NCBI GenBank assembly: GCA_009838075.1 | Contig: VXSG01000077.1 | Span: forward strand, 1 to 64,000 | Origin: Boseongicola sp. SB0665_bin_10 | GTDB taxonomy: Bacteria; Pseudomonadota; Alphaproteobacteria; Rhodobacterales; Rhodobacteraceae | Direction of reading: 5' to 3' | DNA length: 64,000 nucleotides | Shown here: positions 28,654-42,346 of the stretch, in pieces | Layout: each line of letters opens with the position of its first letter | Position numbering within the stretch: the stretch's first letter is position 1 | The notes under the pieces: generated by a model | Databases searched by the model: none | The model's input: the letters and a program-made list of their open reading frames with translations, nothing else | Told to the model about the DNA's origin: nothing | Translations under genes and position numbers: made by a program

Positions 28654-28857
28654 ACATGGTGGCGCCGACCGCGAACGGTCCATGCGTTCGGTCCGGTCGT
28701 TGAAAGACGCGCCAGCCTCGGCAGACGGGAAGCGTCCGACACATGCGTCGACATTCCGTGCATTGCCGCGGGAGCGTCAGGCGTGAAGTTCATCTATGCT
28801 TGCATTCGATCAGACGAGAAACCGGCAAACAGGGTTTGTCTCTAGAGGATTCGACCA

Positions 28858-29856
28858 ATGCCAAGGATCGGGGTAATCGGCTTGGGTGCCGTGGGAAAGA
28901 TACACGTTGCCAATGTCATTGCGCATGGGGAAGCGGAATTGTCGGCGATATGTGATTCTCGACGGGAAGCCGTCAAGGCGATCTCGGAGAAAACGGGCGC
29001 AAGACCGACATCTCACGTAGCGGAACTGCTTGATGCTCGACCTGACGCCGTCATCATCTCGTCGTCAACGTCATGCCACGGTGAGGTCGTCGGCGAATGC
29101 GTGAAAGCGGGCGTTCCCTTTCTTTGCGAGAAGCCGCTTGCGCAGGACGTCCGCACCGCTGAGGATATCGCCGCCGCGGTCAAGGCGAACGGCCTTGTTG
29201 CAGCCACGGCATTGAACCGCAGGTTCCATCCCCAGTATTCGGCAATGCGGGACGCGGCCCTGGCCGGCGAGATCGGACAGTGCGAACTGCTTTGCTTCAC
29301 GTCCAGAAGCACTGCGCCGCCCACAGTCGAGTTTAGTCGGACATCGGGTGGACTGTTTGCCGAAAAGGGGAGCCATTTCTATGATCTTGCCAGATGGATT
29401 TCCGGCGAGGAACCGGAGGAACTGACCGCCATGGGGGCGGTCCTTGTCGATCCGGGGTTCAAGGACATCGGGGAAAGCGATACCGCCATTGTATCAATGC
29501 GCATGCGAAATGGCGCCCTCTGCCGTTTTGACTTCAGCTGGAGAGCTGCATACGGGCAGGACGAGCGCATCGAGATTCACGGGTCCCATGGATTGTTGAC
29601 CAGTTACCAGGATCCGGTGGGAACGATCGTTCATGCCCTTGGCCGAAGCGTGCGGACGGGAACCAGGCTCGCGACATGGCAAGAGCGCTTTGCGGAGTCC
29701 TACAAGGCGGAACTCGATGCCTTCCTGTCCGTGCTTGTCTCGGGCCGAGAGCATTCGGTGCTTGCCACATTGAACGACGGGTTGATGGCACAGCGCATTG
29801 GTGAAGCGGCCAGAACCTCCGTTTCGAATCGGGCACCATCGAAAATCAATAGTTGA
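28858..29856 (+). CDS. Gfo/Idh/MocA-family oxidoreductase, inositol 2-dehydrogenase-like
   Basis: 332 residues with IGVIGLGAVGKIHVANVI, the motif FLCEKPLAQDVR, and GGLFAEKGSHFYDLARWI where family members carry the catalytic Asp/His pair. It resembles IolG-type dehydrogenases. Its stop codon overlaps the beginning of a thiamine-diphosphate enzyme remnant, consistent with a former inositol-like or sugar operon. Substrate not deducible from sequence. Confidence 0.8.
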   Translation: MPRIGVIGLGAVGKIHVANVIAHGEAELSAICDSRREAVKAISEKTGARPTSHVAELLDARPDAVIISSSTSCHGEVVGECVKAGVPFLCEKPLAQDVRTAEDIAAAVKANGLVAATALNRRFHPQYSAMRDAALAGEIGQCELLCFTSRSTAPPTVEFSRTSGGLFAEKGSHFYDLARWISGEEPEELTAMGAVLVDPGFKDIGESDTAIVSMRMRNGALCRFDFSWRAAYGQDERIEIHGSHGLLTSYQDPVGTIVHALGRSVRTGTRLATWQERFAESYKAELDAFLSVLVSGREHSVLATLNDGLMAQRIGEAARTSVSNRAPSKINS

Positions 29857-30176
29857 TGAACGACAATGTCCTCGGGATCATCGCTGGCCTCCAAAGGGCG
29901 CATTGCGGGCTGACCTGCGGAACTGCTTTCCCGGCTACGCCGGACGCGCCGACAAATGGTCCTGGCCATGCCGAAATCGCGCATGCCAACGGTGCCGAAG
30001 GACGCCGCATGACATCAGCTGATGAACTGCGTCCCGCTCTCGAAGCCTCCTTAGCAAGTGACAAGCCCGCGGTGATGGACGTGCCGATAGTCAACAACCC
30101 GACGCGCGCGACAGGGCACCGGAACATCCTGGACGTCCGTTCGTCGGACATGGTCTTGTCTCACGTTTCGACCTGA
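29853..30176 (+). pseudogene. C-terminal remnant of a thiamine-diphosphate-dependent enzyme (IolD/acetolactate-synthase type)
   Basis: A 107-residue frame from a TTG reads NDNVLGIIAGLQRAHCG, AEIAHANGAEGRRMTSADEL and DKPAVMDVPIVNNPT, the C-terminal part of the TPP-binding domain of about 550-residue enzymes. The first roughly 450 residues, including the cofactor GDG motif, are absent. The fragment overlaps the stop of the Gfo/Idh gene, as if a deletion joined the two. It may still be translated by coupling but cannot bind TPP. Confidence 0.65.
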
Positions 30177-31375
30177 TGCAGTTTGCGCAACTGAGGAGAA
30201 TGTTGCCGTTGCATGCGCGAGGGACCGGAATGCCATTCCAACCGCTTTCCGAGATCAGGGACACCCTGAACATTCAATGGTACCGCTCGAAGATGCCGCC
30301 GGCGCGCTTTCGCGAGCTGTCCAGGCGCAGCGACCTGAAAGGCTGGATCCAGGCCGGAGGCCATTGTGGCCTGTTCTGCATCACGGGGACCACGGTCTAC
30401 CTGACTTGGGCGCAAGGCCTCTGGATCCCGTTTTGCGTGGCGCTCTTCGTCCATGGAACGATCGCGTCGTTCTTCCGGGGCACCGCGGTGCACGAGCTCG
30501 GCCACGGGACGGTGTTCCGGACCAAATGGCTCAACGGTTTCTTCCTCTACCTGTTCAGCCTCATCAGCTGGTGGAATCCGCTCGACTATGCCGCCAGCCA
30601 TACGTATCACCACCGCTACACCCTGCACCCGGAGGGCGACCGCGAGGTCCTGCTTCCCGTGCATCCGAACGTGGGCCGCACGTTTCTCCTGCAGATGTTC
30701 ACCGTCAACTTGCTGACCCAGCCGGGGCGCACCTTCGGCAAGGGCGGGATATTGTCGACGATCTGGCTCACGATTCTGGATGCGATGGGCAGGAATGGCT
30801 CGACCGACATACCAGCCAACGAATGGCTCGAGGCGTTGCACAATGACCAACCCGCCCAACACAGGCATTCAATGCGCTGGTGTCGCTTCCAACTGGCGTT
30901 CCATTCGGCGGTTCTGGTCGTGGCGGTCGCAACCGGTCTCTGGATCCTGCCGCTAATCGTCACGCTTCCCAGTTTCATCGCCAACTGGCTGAGCTATGCC
31001 GTGGGATTGACGCAGCATTGCGGCCTTGTGGAGGGGACGACGGACTTTCGAAAGAGCACTCGATCCATCCGGTTGCCGAAATTTGTCGAGTTCCTCTATT
31101 GGCGCATGAACTGGCACATTGAGCATCACATGTATGCTGGCGTTCCGTGCTACAACCTGCCGGCCCTGGCTGCGGAAATCAGTGACGACCTGCCCGAACC
31201 GCGCAGCCTGCAAGGGGCCTGGCGCGAAATGCTCGATACATGGGAACGTCAAAAGACGGACCCCGACTACGCCTTCGACACGCCATTGCCGGCAACGGCC
31301 AAGACAGCGATACGAAGGACTGCGGACATTGAGGAAACCTCGATAGGTGACCTGGCGCCCAAAGGGCTCGCGTGA
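30176..31375 (+). CDS. Fatty-acid desaturase family membrane enzyme
   Basis: A 399-residue di-iron membrane enzyme with the three histidine boxes HELGH (near residue 106), HTYHH (near 142) and HIEHH in the C-terminal half, plus about four transmembrane segments. Family members insert double bonds or hydroxyl groups into acyl chains or other lipids; the substrate is unknown. The ATG at 30176 overlaps the stop of the TPP remnant (ATGA); an ATG at 30230 (MPFQPLSEIRD) is a good alternative start. Its place at the end of the sugar-acid block is unexplained. Confidence 0.82.
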   Translation: MQFAQLRRMLPLHARGTGMPFQPLSEIRDTLNIQWYRSKMPPARFRELSRRSDLKGWIQAGGHCGLFCITGTTVYLTWAQGLWIPFCVALFVHGTIASFFRGTAVHELGHGTVFRTKWLNGFFLYLFSLISWWNPLDYAASHTYHHRYTLHPEGDREVLLPVHPNVGRTFLLQMFTVNLLTQPGRTFGKGGILSTIWLTILDAMGRNGSTDIPANEWLEALHNDQPAQHRHSMRWCRFQLAFHSAVLVVAVATGLWILPLIVTLPSFIANWLSYAVGLTQHCGLVEGTTDFRKSTRSIRLPKFVEFLYWRMNWHIEHHMYAGVPCYNLPALAAEISDDLPEPRSLQGAWREMLDTWERQKTDPDYAFDTPLPATAKTAIRRTADIEETSIGDLAPKGLA

Positions 31376-31697
31376 GAGTGGCGGCAAATTGGAACCGGGA
31401 GATTCTGAGCGAGGCGCATCCGCGATCAGGATGCGAGGACTTCGCTTCGCAACAATGTCGCTGCGGACCTGCGCACCTTGATAGACGTCAGAGTGCCTTT
31501 GCAGGGATTGATGTTGGTACCGATTTGGACAAGCGTGATCGCGTTGAAGCGGAGAAATCACGATGGGGCCGCAAGCGAACCTCGGTGCCGCGTCGGCGCA
31601 ATTTTTCGCCACCCTCTCGCAGAATCGTGCACGTTTGACTATCCTGCGCAGATCGGGCGGAGTTTTCGCCCGGGGCAATGCGTGAGCAAACAGGCAA
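31376..31697. other. Junction spacer, nothing recognised
   Basis: About 320 bases between the desaturase and the DUF5333 gene, the right border of the accessory block. No gene, terminator or repeat matching the left border was seen. Confidence 0.45.
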
Positions 31698-32096
31698 ATG
31701 CTGAGAGTCCTTGGAGTCGTCCTGCTGATCGGCATAGCCAGCCCGTCCTTGGCGCGCCAGCCTCTTCACGAGATTCCGCCCGTCGTGCAAGCGTTCTATT
31801 CGCTCGGTTTGGCGGACGAAGTACGCAGGAACTGCACCACGATTGACGCGCGGATGTTCCGTGCATGGAAGTTCCTGAATTCAATCGAACGCTATGCCCA
31901 GGATCTGGGGTATTCGGACGCCGAGATCGATGATTTCGTCAGCAACAAGGCGGAAAAGGAGAGGCTCCGGGCGCGAATCCGTGCCGATCTTGCAAAGCGG
32001 GGTGCGACGCCAGGGACGCCGGAAGGCTATTGCACTGTGGGCCACGAAGAAATAGCCAAGGGTAGCGTCGCAGGTCGGCTTCTGCGCGCCAAGTGA
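31698..32096 (+). CDS. DUF5333-type secreted protein of the nuo locus
   Basis: 132 residues with a signal peptide ([20 protein letters not shown]), so probably periplasmic. The mature protein has [31 protein letters not shown] and [14 protein letters not shown], with two Cys likely paired. Proteins of this kind are encoded directly before nuoG in Rhodobacteraceae. Finding it here, after the accessory block, shows that the block entered between DUF5337-nuoF and DUF5333-nuoG. Function unknown. Confidence 0.75.
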   Translation: MLRVLGVVLLIGIASPSLARQPLHEIPPVVQAFYSLGLADEVRRNCTTIDARMFRAWKFLNSIERYAQDLGYSDAEIDDFVSNKAEKERLRARIRADLAKRGATPGTPEGYCTVGHEEIAKGSVAGRLLRAK

Positions 32097-32140
32097 CGTC
32101 TGCCAGTCATGGGCGGCGGAACCCTGAGGAACCGGAGCTC

Positions 32141-34171
32141 ATGTCCGAACCCAGAAAACTCATCATCAACGACACGGAGATCGAGGTCGATTCGGACCTG
32201 ACAATCATCCAGGCCTGCGAGCAGGCGGGGATCGAGATCCCGCGCTTCTGCTACCACGAGCGGCTTTCGATCGCCGGCAACTGCCGGATGTGCCTTGTCG
32301 AGGTCGTGGGCGGGCCACCAAAGCCGGCGGCATCGTGCGCCATGCAGGTCCGTGACTTGCGGCCGGGGCCGGAAGGGCGGCCACCGATCGTGCGGACAGA
32401 CAGTCCGATGGTCAAGGAGGCCCGCGAGGGCGTCATGGAGTTCCTGCTGATCAATCACCCGCTGGACTGCCCGATCTGTGACCAGGGCGGCGAGTGCGAC
32501 CTGCAGGACCAGGCGATGGCCTACGGGGTCGACTTTTCGCGTTTCCGCGAACCGAAACGTGCCGTCCAGGACCTGGATCTGGGGCCGCTGGTCGGGACGG
32601 CGATGACCCGCTGCATTTCCTGTACGCGCTGCGTACGGTTCATAACGGAGGTGGCGGGTGTTCCAGAGCTTGGACAGACCGGGCGCGGTGAAGACGCGGA
32701 GATCACCAGCTACCTCGGACAGACGCTCGACAGCGAGTTGCAAGGAAACATCGTTGATCTTTGCCCCGTGGGTGCACTGACCAGCAAGCCTTATGCGTTC
32801 ACCGCACGGCCTTGGGAACTGACCAGGACGGAAACGGTGGACGTGATGGATGCGCTTGGATCGAACATTCGCGTGGATGCCAAGGGACGCGAGGTCATGC
32901 GGATCCTGCCCCGCAACCATGACGGCGTGAACGAGGAGTGGCTGTCCGACAGATCACGATATGCCTGGGACGGCCTGCGGCGACAAAGGCTCGACAAGCC
33001 GTATGTTCGACGCGAGGGCAAGCTCGTCCCGGTTCATTGGGACGAGGCGCTGTCCGCCGCGGCGAAGGCGCTCGAGGAAACGGGCAAGGTGGCCGGGCTT
33101 GTGGGCGACCTGGCTTCCGTAGAGGCCGCATTTGCGCTCAAGGAACTGCTCGAAGGGCAGGGTGCGGCCGTCGAGTGCCGGATCGACGGGGCGGACTTGC
33201 CTGCGGACAATCGCTCGGCCTATGTGGGCACGGCGCGGATCGAGGATGTCGAGAGTGCTGAAGCCATCATGCTGATCGGCACCAATCCGCGTGCCGAGGC
33301 GCCGGTGCTGAACGCGCGCATTCGCAAGGCGTGGACGCGCGGGGCACGGATCGGCCTCGTCGGAGACGCCGTGGACCTGACCTACGAGTACGCCCATCTT
33401 GGCTCCGGCCACGACGCGCTCTCTAGGCTCTTTGACATGAATCCCGACCACGCGCATGGAAAGGACACGGTTGTCATCATCGGCATGGGCGCGCTTGTCG
33501 GTTCGGGCGGCGCGTGCGCGCTGCGTGACGCGATGCGATATGCCGAAGTCACCGAATCGGATTTCCTGGTGCTGCATTCGGCAGCGTCCCGCGTCGGCGC
33601 CCTGGATGTCGGCGCCGTCGTCGATGGCGGCGTGAACGCCGCGCTCGAGGGCGCGTCGGTCGTCTTCAGCCTGGGTGCCGACGAGGTCGACGTTCCGGAA
33701 GGGCCGACCGTCATCTATCAGGGCAGTCACGGGGACCGGGGCGCGCACAGGGCGGACATCATCCTTCCTGCGGCCGCATGGACGGAGGAGAACGGGCTCT
33801 TCGTCAATACGGAGGGCCGTCCCCAGCTTGCCATGAAGGCCGGATTCCCGCCGGGAGAAGCGAAGGAAAACTGGGCGATTCTGCGCGCGCTGTCTGCGGA
33901 ACTCGGCGCGACCCTGCCCTACGACACGCTTGCGGCACTGCGGCAGCGCCTGATCAAGGAAGTGCCGCATCTGGAAGAAATCGACCAGGTGCCGGAGAAC
34001 GCGTGGCGGATCGCCAAGGCGAACGGCGGCGAGGGCGAAATGCAGGAGGAATTCAGGTCGGCGGTTGTCGATCACTACCTGGTCAATCCGGTTTTGCGCG
34101 CGTCCCCGTTGATGGGTGATCTGCAGGCGCGGGCACGTGCAAGGACGACAGGAAGGCTGGCGGCCGAATAG
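32141..34171 (+). CDS. nuoG: NADH-quinone oxidoreductase subunit G
   Basis: The largest peripheral-arm subunit, 676 residues. Cluster motifs in order: [19 protein letters not shown] with a later Cys (N1b [2Fe-2S]), [19 protein letters not shown] (His-ligated N5), and [10 protein letters not shown] (N4). The C-terminal molybdopterin-oxidoreductase-like domain follows. The start at 32141 has GGAG at 32134-32137; the frame is open 16 codons upstream and overlaps DUF5333, but without similarity. Confidence 0.96.
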   Translation: MSEPRKLIINDTEIEVDSDLTIIQACEQAGIEIPRFCYHERLSIAGNCRMCLVEVVGGPPKPAASCAMQVRDLRPGPEGRPPIVRTDSPMVKEAREGVMEFLLINHPLDCPICDQGGECDLQDQAMAYGVDFSRFREPKRAVQDLDLGPLVGTAMTRCISCTRCVRFITEVAGVPELGQTGRGEDAEITSYLGQTLDSELQGNIVDLCPVGALTSKPYAFTARPWELTRTETVDVMDALGSNIRVDAKGREVMRILPRNHDGVNEEWLSDRSRYAWDGLRRQRLDKPYVRREGKLVPVHWDEALSAAAKALEETGKVAGLVGDLASVEAAFALKELLEGQGAAVECRIDGADLPADNRSAYVGTARIEDVESAEAIMLIGTNPRAEAPVLNARIRKAWTRGARIGLVGDAVDLTYEYAHLGSGHDALSRLFDMNPDHAHGKDTVVIIGMGALVGSGGACALRDAMRYAEVTESDFLVLHSAASRVGALDVGAVVDGGVNAALEGASVVFSLGADEVDVPEGPTVIYQGSHGDRGAHRADIILPAAAWTEENGLFVNTEGRPQLAMKAGFPPGEAKENWAILRALSAELGATLPYDTLAALRQRLIKEVPHLEEIDQVPENAWRIAKANGGEGEMQEEFRSAVVDHYLVNPVLRASPLMGDLQARARARTTGRLAAE

Positions 34172-34279
34172 GGTTGCCGGACGTGACGGGCACGCGCCGT
34201 CTGGGGCTGGCGCTTGCTGCTGAACACGGATTAGAACGGCCCCGGAGCAAGGGATCGAGACTGAGAGACAAGACGGCAA

Positions 34280-36270
<1,991 letters not shown>

Positions 36271-36274
<4 letters not shown>

Positions 36275-36885
36275 CAGCCCAGGCGCTCGCCTTCTACCTC
36301 TTCGCCATTGCCTGCATGGCCGGCGGGGTCCTCACCGTCGTCGCCCGGAACCCGGTCCATTCGGTGCTCTGGCTGATCCTGTCCTTTCTGTCGGCAGCCG
36401 GACTGTTCGTGCTTCTGGGCGCCGAATTCGTCGCCATGCTTCTGGTCATCGTCTATGTCGGCGCCGTGGCGGTGCTGTTCCTGTTCGTGGTCATGATGCT
36501 GGACGTGGACTTTGCCGAATTGAAGGCGGAAATGGCGCGGTACATGCCGCTGGCGCTCCTGATCGGTGTCGTGATCCTGATGCAGCTTGGCATGGCCCTG
36601 GGTGTATGGACAGTTGCCGAAGGGGTGGTGCTTGCCGAGCGCCCGGATTCCGTTGCGGGAGGCGGCGAGCACAACACGGACGCGCTCGGGCGCATCCTCT
36701 ATGACAAGTATTTCCTGCTGTTCCAGCTTGCCGGGCTGATCCTGCTGGTGGCCATGGTGGGCGCGATCGTGCTGACACTGCGCCACCGCGAATACGTCAA
36801 GCGGCAGGACGTGGTCCGGCAAATGCATCGGGATCCTTCGGCATCGGTCGAGCTGAAGGACGTAGAGCCGGGGCAGGGACTGTGA
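36271..36885 (+). CDS. nuoJ: NADH-quinone oxidoreductase subunit J
   Basis: 204 residues and five transmembrane helices. [20 protein letters not shown] and [17 protein letters not shown] are the conserved NuoJ segments around the third helix. The ATG at 36271 overlaps the stop of the preceding gene. Confidence 0.96.
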
Positions 36886-36943
36886 TGCGCGCATCGGCTG
36901 GCACCGGCGACGTGCGGAGCGAACGGAATCTTGCGAGGGGCGA

Positions 36944-37249
36944 ATGATCGGACTGGAGCACTACCTCATCGTCGCGGCAGCGTTGTTCGTCACCGGGATC
37001 TTCGGCATTTTCCTGAACAGGAAGAACGTGATCATCCTCCTGATGTCCATCGAGCTCATGCTGCTTTCGGTCAACATCAACCTGGTCGCGTTTTCTGCCT
37101 ATCAGGGCAATCTCACCGGGCAGGTCTTCACGCTCTTCGTCCTGACCGTTGCCGCGGCCGAGGCGGCCATCGGGCTCGCAATCCTCGTGTGCTTCTTCAG
37201 AAACCGCGGCACGATCGATGTCGAAGACGTCAACGTGATGAAGGGGTGA
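36944..37249 (+). CDS. nuoK: NADH-quinone oxidoreductase subunit K
   Basis: 101 residues, three transmembrane helices. [20 protein letters not shown] and NINLVAF with buried Glu residues used in proton transfer identify it. AGGGG precedes the ATG. The stop is 4 bases from the nuoL start. Confidence 0.97.
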   Translation: MIGLEHYLIVAAALFVTGIFGIFLNRKNVIILLMSIELMLLSVNINLVAFSAYQGNLTGQVFTLFVLTVAAAEAAIGLAILVCFFRNRGTIDVEDVNVMKG

Positions 37250-37253
37250 ACGC

Positions 37254-39350
37254 GTGATGGAGACGATCATCCTCTTCGCCCCGTTGATCGGCGCGCTGCT
37301 TTGCGGCTTCGGCTGGCGCATCATGGGCGAGACTGCCGCGCAAACGGTGTCGACGGCACTTCTGTTCATCGCCTGTGCGCTGAGCTGGATCGTGTTCCTG
37401 CGGTTTGATGGCGAGACCGCCTTCACGCATGTCCTGCCCTGGATAGAAAGCGGCTCCCTCGCGACGGACTGGGCAATCAGGCTCGACCGGCTGACCGCGA
37501 TCATGCTGGTGGTGATCACGACCGTCTCCTCCCTGGTGCACCTCTACAGCTTCGGATACATGGCGCATGACGAGAACTTCGACGAAGAGAGGGAATCGTA
37601 TCGCCCGCGCTTCTTCGCCTATCTCTCGTTCTTCACCTTCGCGATGCTGGCGCTGGTGACGGCGGACAACCTGGTTCAGATGTTCTTCGGATGGGAGGGC
37701 GTGGGGCTCGCCTCCTACCTGCTGATCGGGTTCTACTTCCGGAAGCCGAGCGCAAACGCGGCGGCGATCAAGGCGTTCATCGTCAATCGTGTCGGAGATT
37801 TCGGATTTGCGCTGGGCATCTTTGCCCTCTTCTTCATGGTCGACTCGATCAACTTCACCGACGTGTTCGCGGCTGCCCCGGACCTCGCGGAGAGGGAGAT
37901 CACGTTCCTTTGGACGACCTGGCCCGCGATCGAGCTTGTCTGCTTCCTCCTGTTCGTGGGGGCGATGGGCAAGTCGGCGCAGTTCATCCTCCACACGTGG
38001 CTGCCGGATGCGATGGAGGGGCCAACCCCGGTGTCGGCATTGATCCACGCCGCGACGATGGTTACGGCGGGCGTCTTCCTTGTCTGCCGCATGTCCCCTC
38101 TGATGGAGTTTGCCGACTGGACGCAGAGCTTCATCGTCTACATCGGCGCGATCACGGCGTTCTTCGCAGCAACCGTGGGCCTTGTGCAGAACGACATCAA
38201 GCGCGTGATCGCCTACTCGACATGCTCGCAGCTCGGCTACATGTTCGTTGCGGCCGGCGTCGGCGTCTACAGCGTCGCGATGTTCCACCTGTTCACGCAC
38301 GCCTTCTTCAAGGGGATGCTCTTTCTCGGGGCAGGCTCCGTCATTACCAGGATGCACCACGAGCAGGACATGCGGAACTACGGTGGCCTCAGGACCAAGA
38401 TGCCCTACACGTTCTGGGCCATGATGATCGGGACGCTGGCGATAACCGGGGTCGGCATTCCGCTTACGGGGATCGGGTTTGCGGGATTCCTCTCTAAGGA
38501 TGCCGTGATCGAAAGCGCCTTTGCGGGCGGGACGGACGCGGCCTCGTTCGCCTTCTGGACGCTCGTGATTGCCGCGGCGTTCACCAGTTTCTACAGCTGG
38601 CGGCTCCTCTTGATGACATTCTTTGGCGAACCGAGGGGCGACATGCATGCACATGCGCATGTCCATGAGAGCCCTGCCAGCATGACGGTGCCGTTGGGCG
38701 TCCTCGCGCTGGGGGCGATCCTTGCCGGGATGGTCTGGTACAAGCCGTTCTTCGGCAGCGAGCAACAGGTTCAGGAATGGTTTGGAGTCGCCAAGGGCGG
38801 GGAGCATGCCCAGGTCCTGACGATCGGTGCGGCACATGCGGCCGAAGAGCTGGACGATGCTGGCGGAGAAGGTCGCGGTTCCGGAGAACCCGCGTTGCCC
38901 GGGCAGGGCGCGATCTACATGGCGCCGGGCAACCACGTGCTGCACGACGCGCACCATGTCCCGGTCTGGGTGAAGCTCTCGCCCTTCTTCGCGATGCTGA
39001 TCGGTTTCGCCCTGGCGTTCCTGTTCTATGTCCGGCGGACCGACCTGCCCGCGAAACTCGCCGCGAACCAGGCCCCGCTCTACCAGTTCCTCCTGAACAA
39101 GTGGTATTTCGACGAGCTGTACGACCATGCCCTTGTCCGGCCGGCCAAGGCCATCGGCCGCTTTCTCTGGCGGCGAGGCGACCTTGGCGCGATCGACGGG
39201 TTCCTGAACGGCGTGGCAATGGGTGTCGTGCCGTTCTTCACGCGGCTCGCGGGGCGGGCGCAGTCGGGATACATCTTCACCTACGCATTCTGGATGGTGC
39301 TTGGCATCCTCGTGTTCATCACCTGGATGACCATCGCGGGAGGCCGCTAG
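37254..39350 (+). CDS. nuoL: NADH-quinone oxidoreductase subunit L
   Basis: An antiporter-like proton-pumping subunit of 698 residues with about 16 transmembrane helices and the long lateral helix near the C-terminus. [39 protein letters not shown] and [14 protein letters not shown] are present. A His-rich loop, [12 protein letters not shown], lies near residue 465. The start is GTG at 37254 or the adjacent ATG at 37257, behind AAGGGG. Confidence 0.97.
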   Translation: MMETIILFAPLIGALLCGFGWRIMGETAAQTVSTALLFIACALSWIVFLRFDGETAFTHVLPWIESGSLATDWAIRLDRLTAIMLVVITTVSSLVHLYSFGYMAHDENFDEERESYRPRFFAYLSFFTFAMLALVTADNLVQMFFGWEGVGLASYLLIGFYFRKPSANAAAIKAFIVNRVGDFGFALGIFALFFMVDSINFTDVFAAAPDLAEREITFLWTTWPAIELVCFLLFVGAMGKSAQFILHTWLPDAMEGPTPVSALIHAATMVTAGVFLVCRMSPLMEFADWTQSFIVYIGAITAFFAATVGLVQNDIKRVIAYSTCSQLGYMFVAAGVGVYSVAMFHLFTHAFFKGMLFLGAGSVITRMHHEQDMRNYGGLRTKMPYTFWAMMIGTLAITGVGIPLTGIGFAGFLSKDAVIESAFAGGTDAASFAFWTLVIAAAFTSFYSWRLLLMTFFGEPRGDMHAHAHVHESPASMTVPLGVLALGAILAGMVWYKPFFGSEQQVQEWFGVAKGGEHAQVLTIGAAHAAEELDDAGGEGRGSGEPALPGQGAIYMAPGNHVLHDAHHVPVWVKLSPFFAMLIGFALAFLFYVRRTDLPAKLAANQAPLYQFLLNKWYFDELYDHALVRPAKAIGRFLWRRGDLGAIDGFLNGVAMGVVPFFTRLAGRAQSGYIFTYAFWMVLGILVFITWMTIAGGR

Positions 39351-39353
39351 ACG

Positions 39354-40910
39354 ATGCTCCTCGACAGCCTGCTTTCGATCATCACTTTCGTCCCGCTCAT
39401 TGGTGCCGCGATACTGGCGTTGTTCCTGCGCGGCGATGATGCGCCTGCGAGGCGGAACGCAAAATGCGTTGCGCTGGCAGCGACCAGCACCTCGCTCCTT
39501 GCATCGCTCATCCTGCTTGCCACGTTCGATCCGGAAGAAACCGGATTCCAGTTCGTGGAGGAGGGCGAGTGGATCCTGGGCCTGACCTACAAGATGGGCG
39601 TCGACGGCCTGTCGGTCCTGTTCGTCATGCTGACGACGTTCCTGATGCCGATCACCATACTCGCGTGCTGGGACGTGACGCATCGGGTCAAGGAATACAT
39701 GATCAGTTTCCTCGTGCTCGAAACGCTCATGCTGGGTGTCTTCTGCGCGCTGGATCTCGTGCTCTTCTACCTGTTCTTCGAGGGCGGCCTGATCCCGATG
39801 TTCCTGATCATCGGCATCTGGGGCGGCAAGGACCGCATCTACGCGGCGTTCAAGTTCTTCCTGTACACGTTCCTTGGCTCCGTTCTGATGCTGGTCGCGA
39901 TGATCGCGATGTATGTCGATGCGGGAACGGCGGACATCGTCGCGCTGCTCGGCCACAATTTCGGATCCGAAACCATGGAGATCCTGGGTTTCCAAGTCCT
40001 CGGCGGTTTCCAGACACTGCTCTGGCTGGCATTCTTCGCGTCCTTTGCGGTGAAGATGCCGATGTGGCCTGTGCACACCTGGCTGCCGGATGCGCATGTG
40101 CAGGCCCCGACGGCGGGCTCGGTCATCCTGGCCGCGATCCTGCTGAAGATGGGCGGCTACGGATTCCTGCGCTTCAGCATTCCGATGTTCCCGGTCGCTT
40201 CCAGCCTGCTGGCGGACTTCGTGCTGTGGCTGAGCGCGGTCGCGATCGTCTATACCTCGCTCGTCGCGCTGATGCAGGAGGACGTCAAGAAGCTGATCGC
40301 GTATTCGTCCGTGGCCCACATGGGATTCGTGACGGCGGGGATATTCTCCGCGAACCAGCAAGGCGTCGACGGGGCGATCTTCCAGATGCTGAGCCACGGG
40401 TTCATTTCCGGGGCGCTCTTCCTGTGCGTCGGCGTCGTCTATGACCGGATGCATACGCGCGAAATCGCCGCCTATGGCGGCCTCGTGAACCGGATGCCGA
40501 TCTATGCAGCGGTCTTCATGCTCTTCACGATGGCCAATGTCGGCCTGCCGGGGACGTCCGGCTTCGTCGGCGAGTTCCTGACGCTGGTGGGCATGTTCCA
40601 GGCAAACACCTGGGTTTGCGCTGTCGCGGCGACCGGCGTGATCCTGAGCGCGGCCTATGCGCTCTGGCTCTACCGGCGCGTGGTCATGGGGGAGCTTGTC
40701 AAGGAAAGCCTCAGGTCGATCACCGACATGAACCGTCGGGAGCAGGCGATCTTTGCGCCGCTCGTCGTGATGACGATCCTGCTCGGCGTCTATCCCAGCC
40801 TTGTGACGGACATCGTCGGTCCGTCAGTCGGGGCGCTTCTGGAAGGCTATGGCGAGGCCGTCGCTCAATACGGCGGATCGACCCGGCTCGCCCTGCACGG
40901 AGGCCACTGA
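39354..40910 (+). CDS. nuoM: NADH-quinone oxidoreductase subunit M
   Basis: An antiporter-like subunit, 518 residues. [38 protein letters not shown] and [15 protein letters not shown] carry the conserved Glu and Lys residues of the proton path. It starts 3 bases after nuoL and its stop overlaps the nuoN start (ATGA-type overlap). Confidence 0.97.
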   Translation: MLLDSLLSIITFVPLIGAAILALFLRGDDAPARRNAKCVALAATSTSLLASLILLATFDPEETGFQFVEEGEWILGLTYKMGVDGLSVLFVMLTTFLMPITILACWDVTHRVKEYMISFLVLETLMLGVFCALDLVLFYLFFEGGLIPMFLIIGIWGGKDRIYAAFKFFLYTFLGSVLMLVAMIAMYVDAGTADIVALLGHNFGSETMEILGFQVLGGFQTLLWLAFFASFAVKMPMWPVHTWLPDAHVQAPTAGSVILAAILLKMGGYGFLRFSIPMFPVASSLLADFVLWLSAVAIVYTSLVALMQEDVKKLIAYSSVAHMGFVTAGIFSANQQGVDGAIFQMLSHGFISGALFLCVGVVYDRMHTREIAAYGGLVNRMPIYAAVFMLFTMANVGLPGTSGFVGEFLTLVGMFQANTWVCAVAATGVILSAAYALWLYRRVVMGELVKESLRSITDMNRREQAIFAPLVVMTILLGVYPSLVTDIVGPSVGALLEGYGEAVAQYGGSTRLALHGGH

Positions 40911-42346
40911 TGCAGGCGGGAGACCTTGCCATCATCTTGCCGGAGATCGTGCTTTCGATCTTCGCGATGGCCGGGCTGCTTGCGGGGGCGTATGGCGGCC
41001 GTGACCGCCTGGGGCCGGCGATGATCTGGACGACGTCGGCGCTGTTCGCGGTGCTTGCGGCATGGATCGGGCTGCAAGGGACGGGCGCGGCAACGGCCTT
41101 TGGCGGCATGTTCACGGATGACGCGTTTGCCCGGTTCGCGAAGGTGACGATCCTGTTGTCAGCGGCGGCCGTCCTTCTGATGGGCGAAGGGTACATGGCG
41201 CGGAGCGACCTGATCCGCTTCGAGTACCCGCTGCTGATCGCGCTGGCTGCCGTCGGCATGATGGTGATGGTTTCGGCGAGCGACCTGATGGCGCTCTACA
41301 TGGGGCTCGAGCTGCAATCCCTGTCGCTCTACGTGGTGGCCGCGCTGCGCCGTGACAGCGTCAGGTCGACCGAGGCCGGTCTCAAGTATTTCGTTCTCGG
41401 GGCGCTTTCGTCGGGTCTCCTGCTCTTCGGCGCTTCGCTGGTATACGGCTTTGCGGGCACCACGGGATTTGCCGGGATTTTCGAGGCGGTCCAGGGCCGG
41501 ACGCCGGTGGGGCTGCTGATCGGGTTGTCGCTTGTCATCGCGGGACTGGCATTCAAGGTCTCGGCGGCGCCGTTTCACATGTGGACGCCTGACGTTTACG
41601 AAGGCGCGCCGACGCCGGTCACCGCGTTCTTTGCCACGGCGCCCAAGATTGCGGCAATGGCGCTGCTTGCACGGGTCGTCCACGACGCGTTCGGCGGCGT
41701 TGTCGGCGACTGGCAGCAGATTCTCGCGGCGCTTTCCGTTGCGTCCATGTTTCTCGGCGCCGTCGCGGCGATCGGGCAGCGCAACATCAAGCGGCTGATG
41801 GCCTATTCGTCGATCGCGCACATGGGGTTTGCGCTGATGGGGCTGACGGCCGGAACGGTGGCCGGCGTCGAGGCGATGCTGATCTACCTCGTGATCTACG
41901 TCACCATGAATGTCGGAACGTTTGCCTTCATACTGTCGATGGAAAGGGACGGTTCGCCGGTTGTCGAGATCTCGGCGCTGTCGCTGTATTCGCGGCGCAG
42001 CCCGACAAGGGCGCTGGCAATGCTCGTGCTCCTGTTCAGCCTCGCGGGCGTTCCGCCGCTTGTCGGTTTCTTCGCGAAGTACTCCGTTCTGCTGGCGGCA
42101 GTGGACGCGGGCCTTGCCTGGCTGGCCGTGCTTGGCGTCATCGCCAGCGTGATCGGGGCCTTCTATTACATTCGCATCGTGTACATCATGTATTTCGGCG
42201 ACGAGGAGAGCGAACTTGATGCCGGCGGTTCGACCGTGCTTGCCGGCTTTCTGGTCGTGTCCGCCGCGATGATGCTCTTTGGCCTGTGGAACCTCGCTGG
42301 CATCGAGGGTCCGGCCGCGGCCGCTGCGGCAACCCTGGTCCGGTAG
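40910..42346 (+). CDS. nuoN: NADH-quinone oxidoreductase subunit N
   Basis: The third antiporter-like subunit, 478 residues. [40 protein letters not shown] and [14 protein letters not shown] are conserved. The start is the ATG at 40910, overlapping the nuoM stop; the frame is open upstream inside nuoM. Last nuo gene, with birA 60 bases downstream. Confidence 0.97.
   Translation: MQAGDLAIILPEIVLSIFAMAGLLAGAYGGRDRLGPAMIWTTSALFAVLAAWIGLQGTGAATAFGGMFTDDAFARFAKVTILLSAAAVLLMGEGYMARSDLIRFEYPLLIALAAVGMMVMVSASDLMALYMGLELQSLSLYVVAALRRDSVRSTEAGLKYFVLGALSSGLLLFGASLVYGFAGTTGFAGIFEAVQGRTPVGLLIGLSLVIAGLAFKVSAAPFHMWTPDVYEGAPTPVTAFFATAPKIAAMALLARVVHDAFGGVVGDWQQILAALSVASMFLGAVAAIGQRNIKRLMAYSSIAHMGFALMGLTAGTVAGVEAMLIYLVIYVTMNVGTFAFILSMERDGSPVVEISALSLYSRRSPTRALAMLVLLFSLAGVPPLVGFFAKYSVLLAAVDAGLAWLAVLGVIASVIGAFYYIRIVYIMYFGDEESELDAGGSTVLAGFLVVSAAMMLFGLWNLAGIEGPAAAAAATLVR

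Noticed and set aside
37230..40454. A very long open frame (1074 codons) on the minus strand opposite nuoL and nuoM
   Set aside because: It is antisense to well-supported complex I genes. Its translation is His/Arg/Asp/Glu-rich without domains, a mirror effect of GC-rich third positions.
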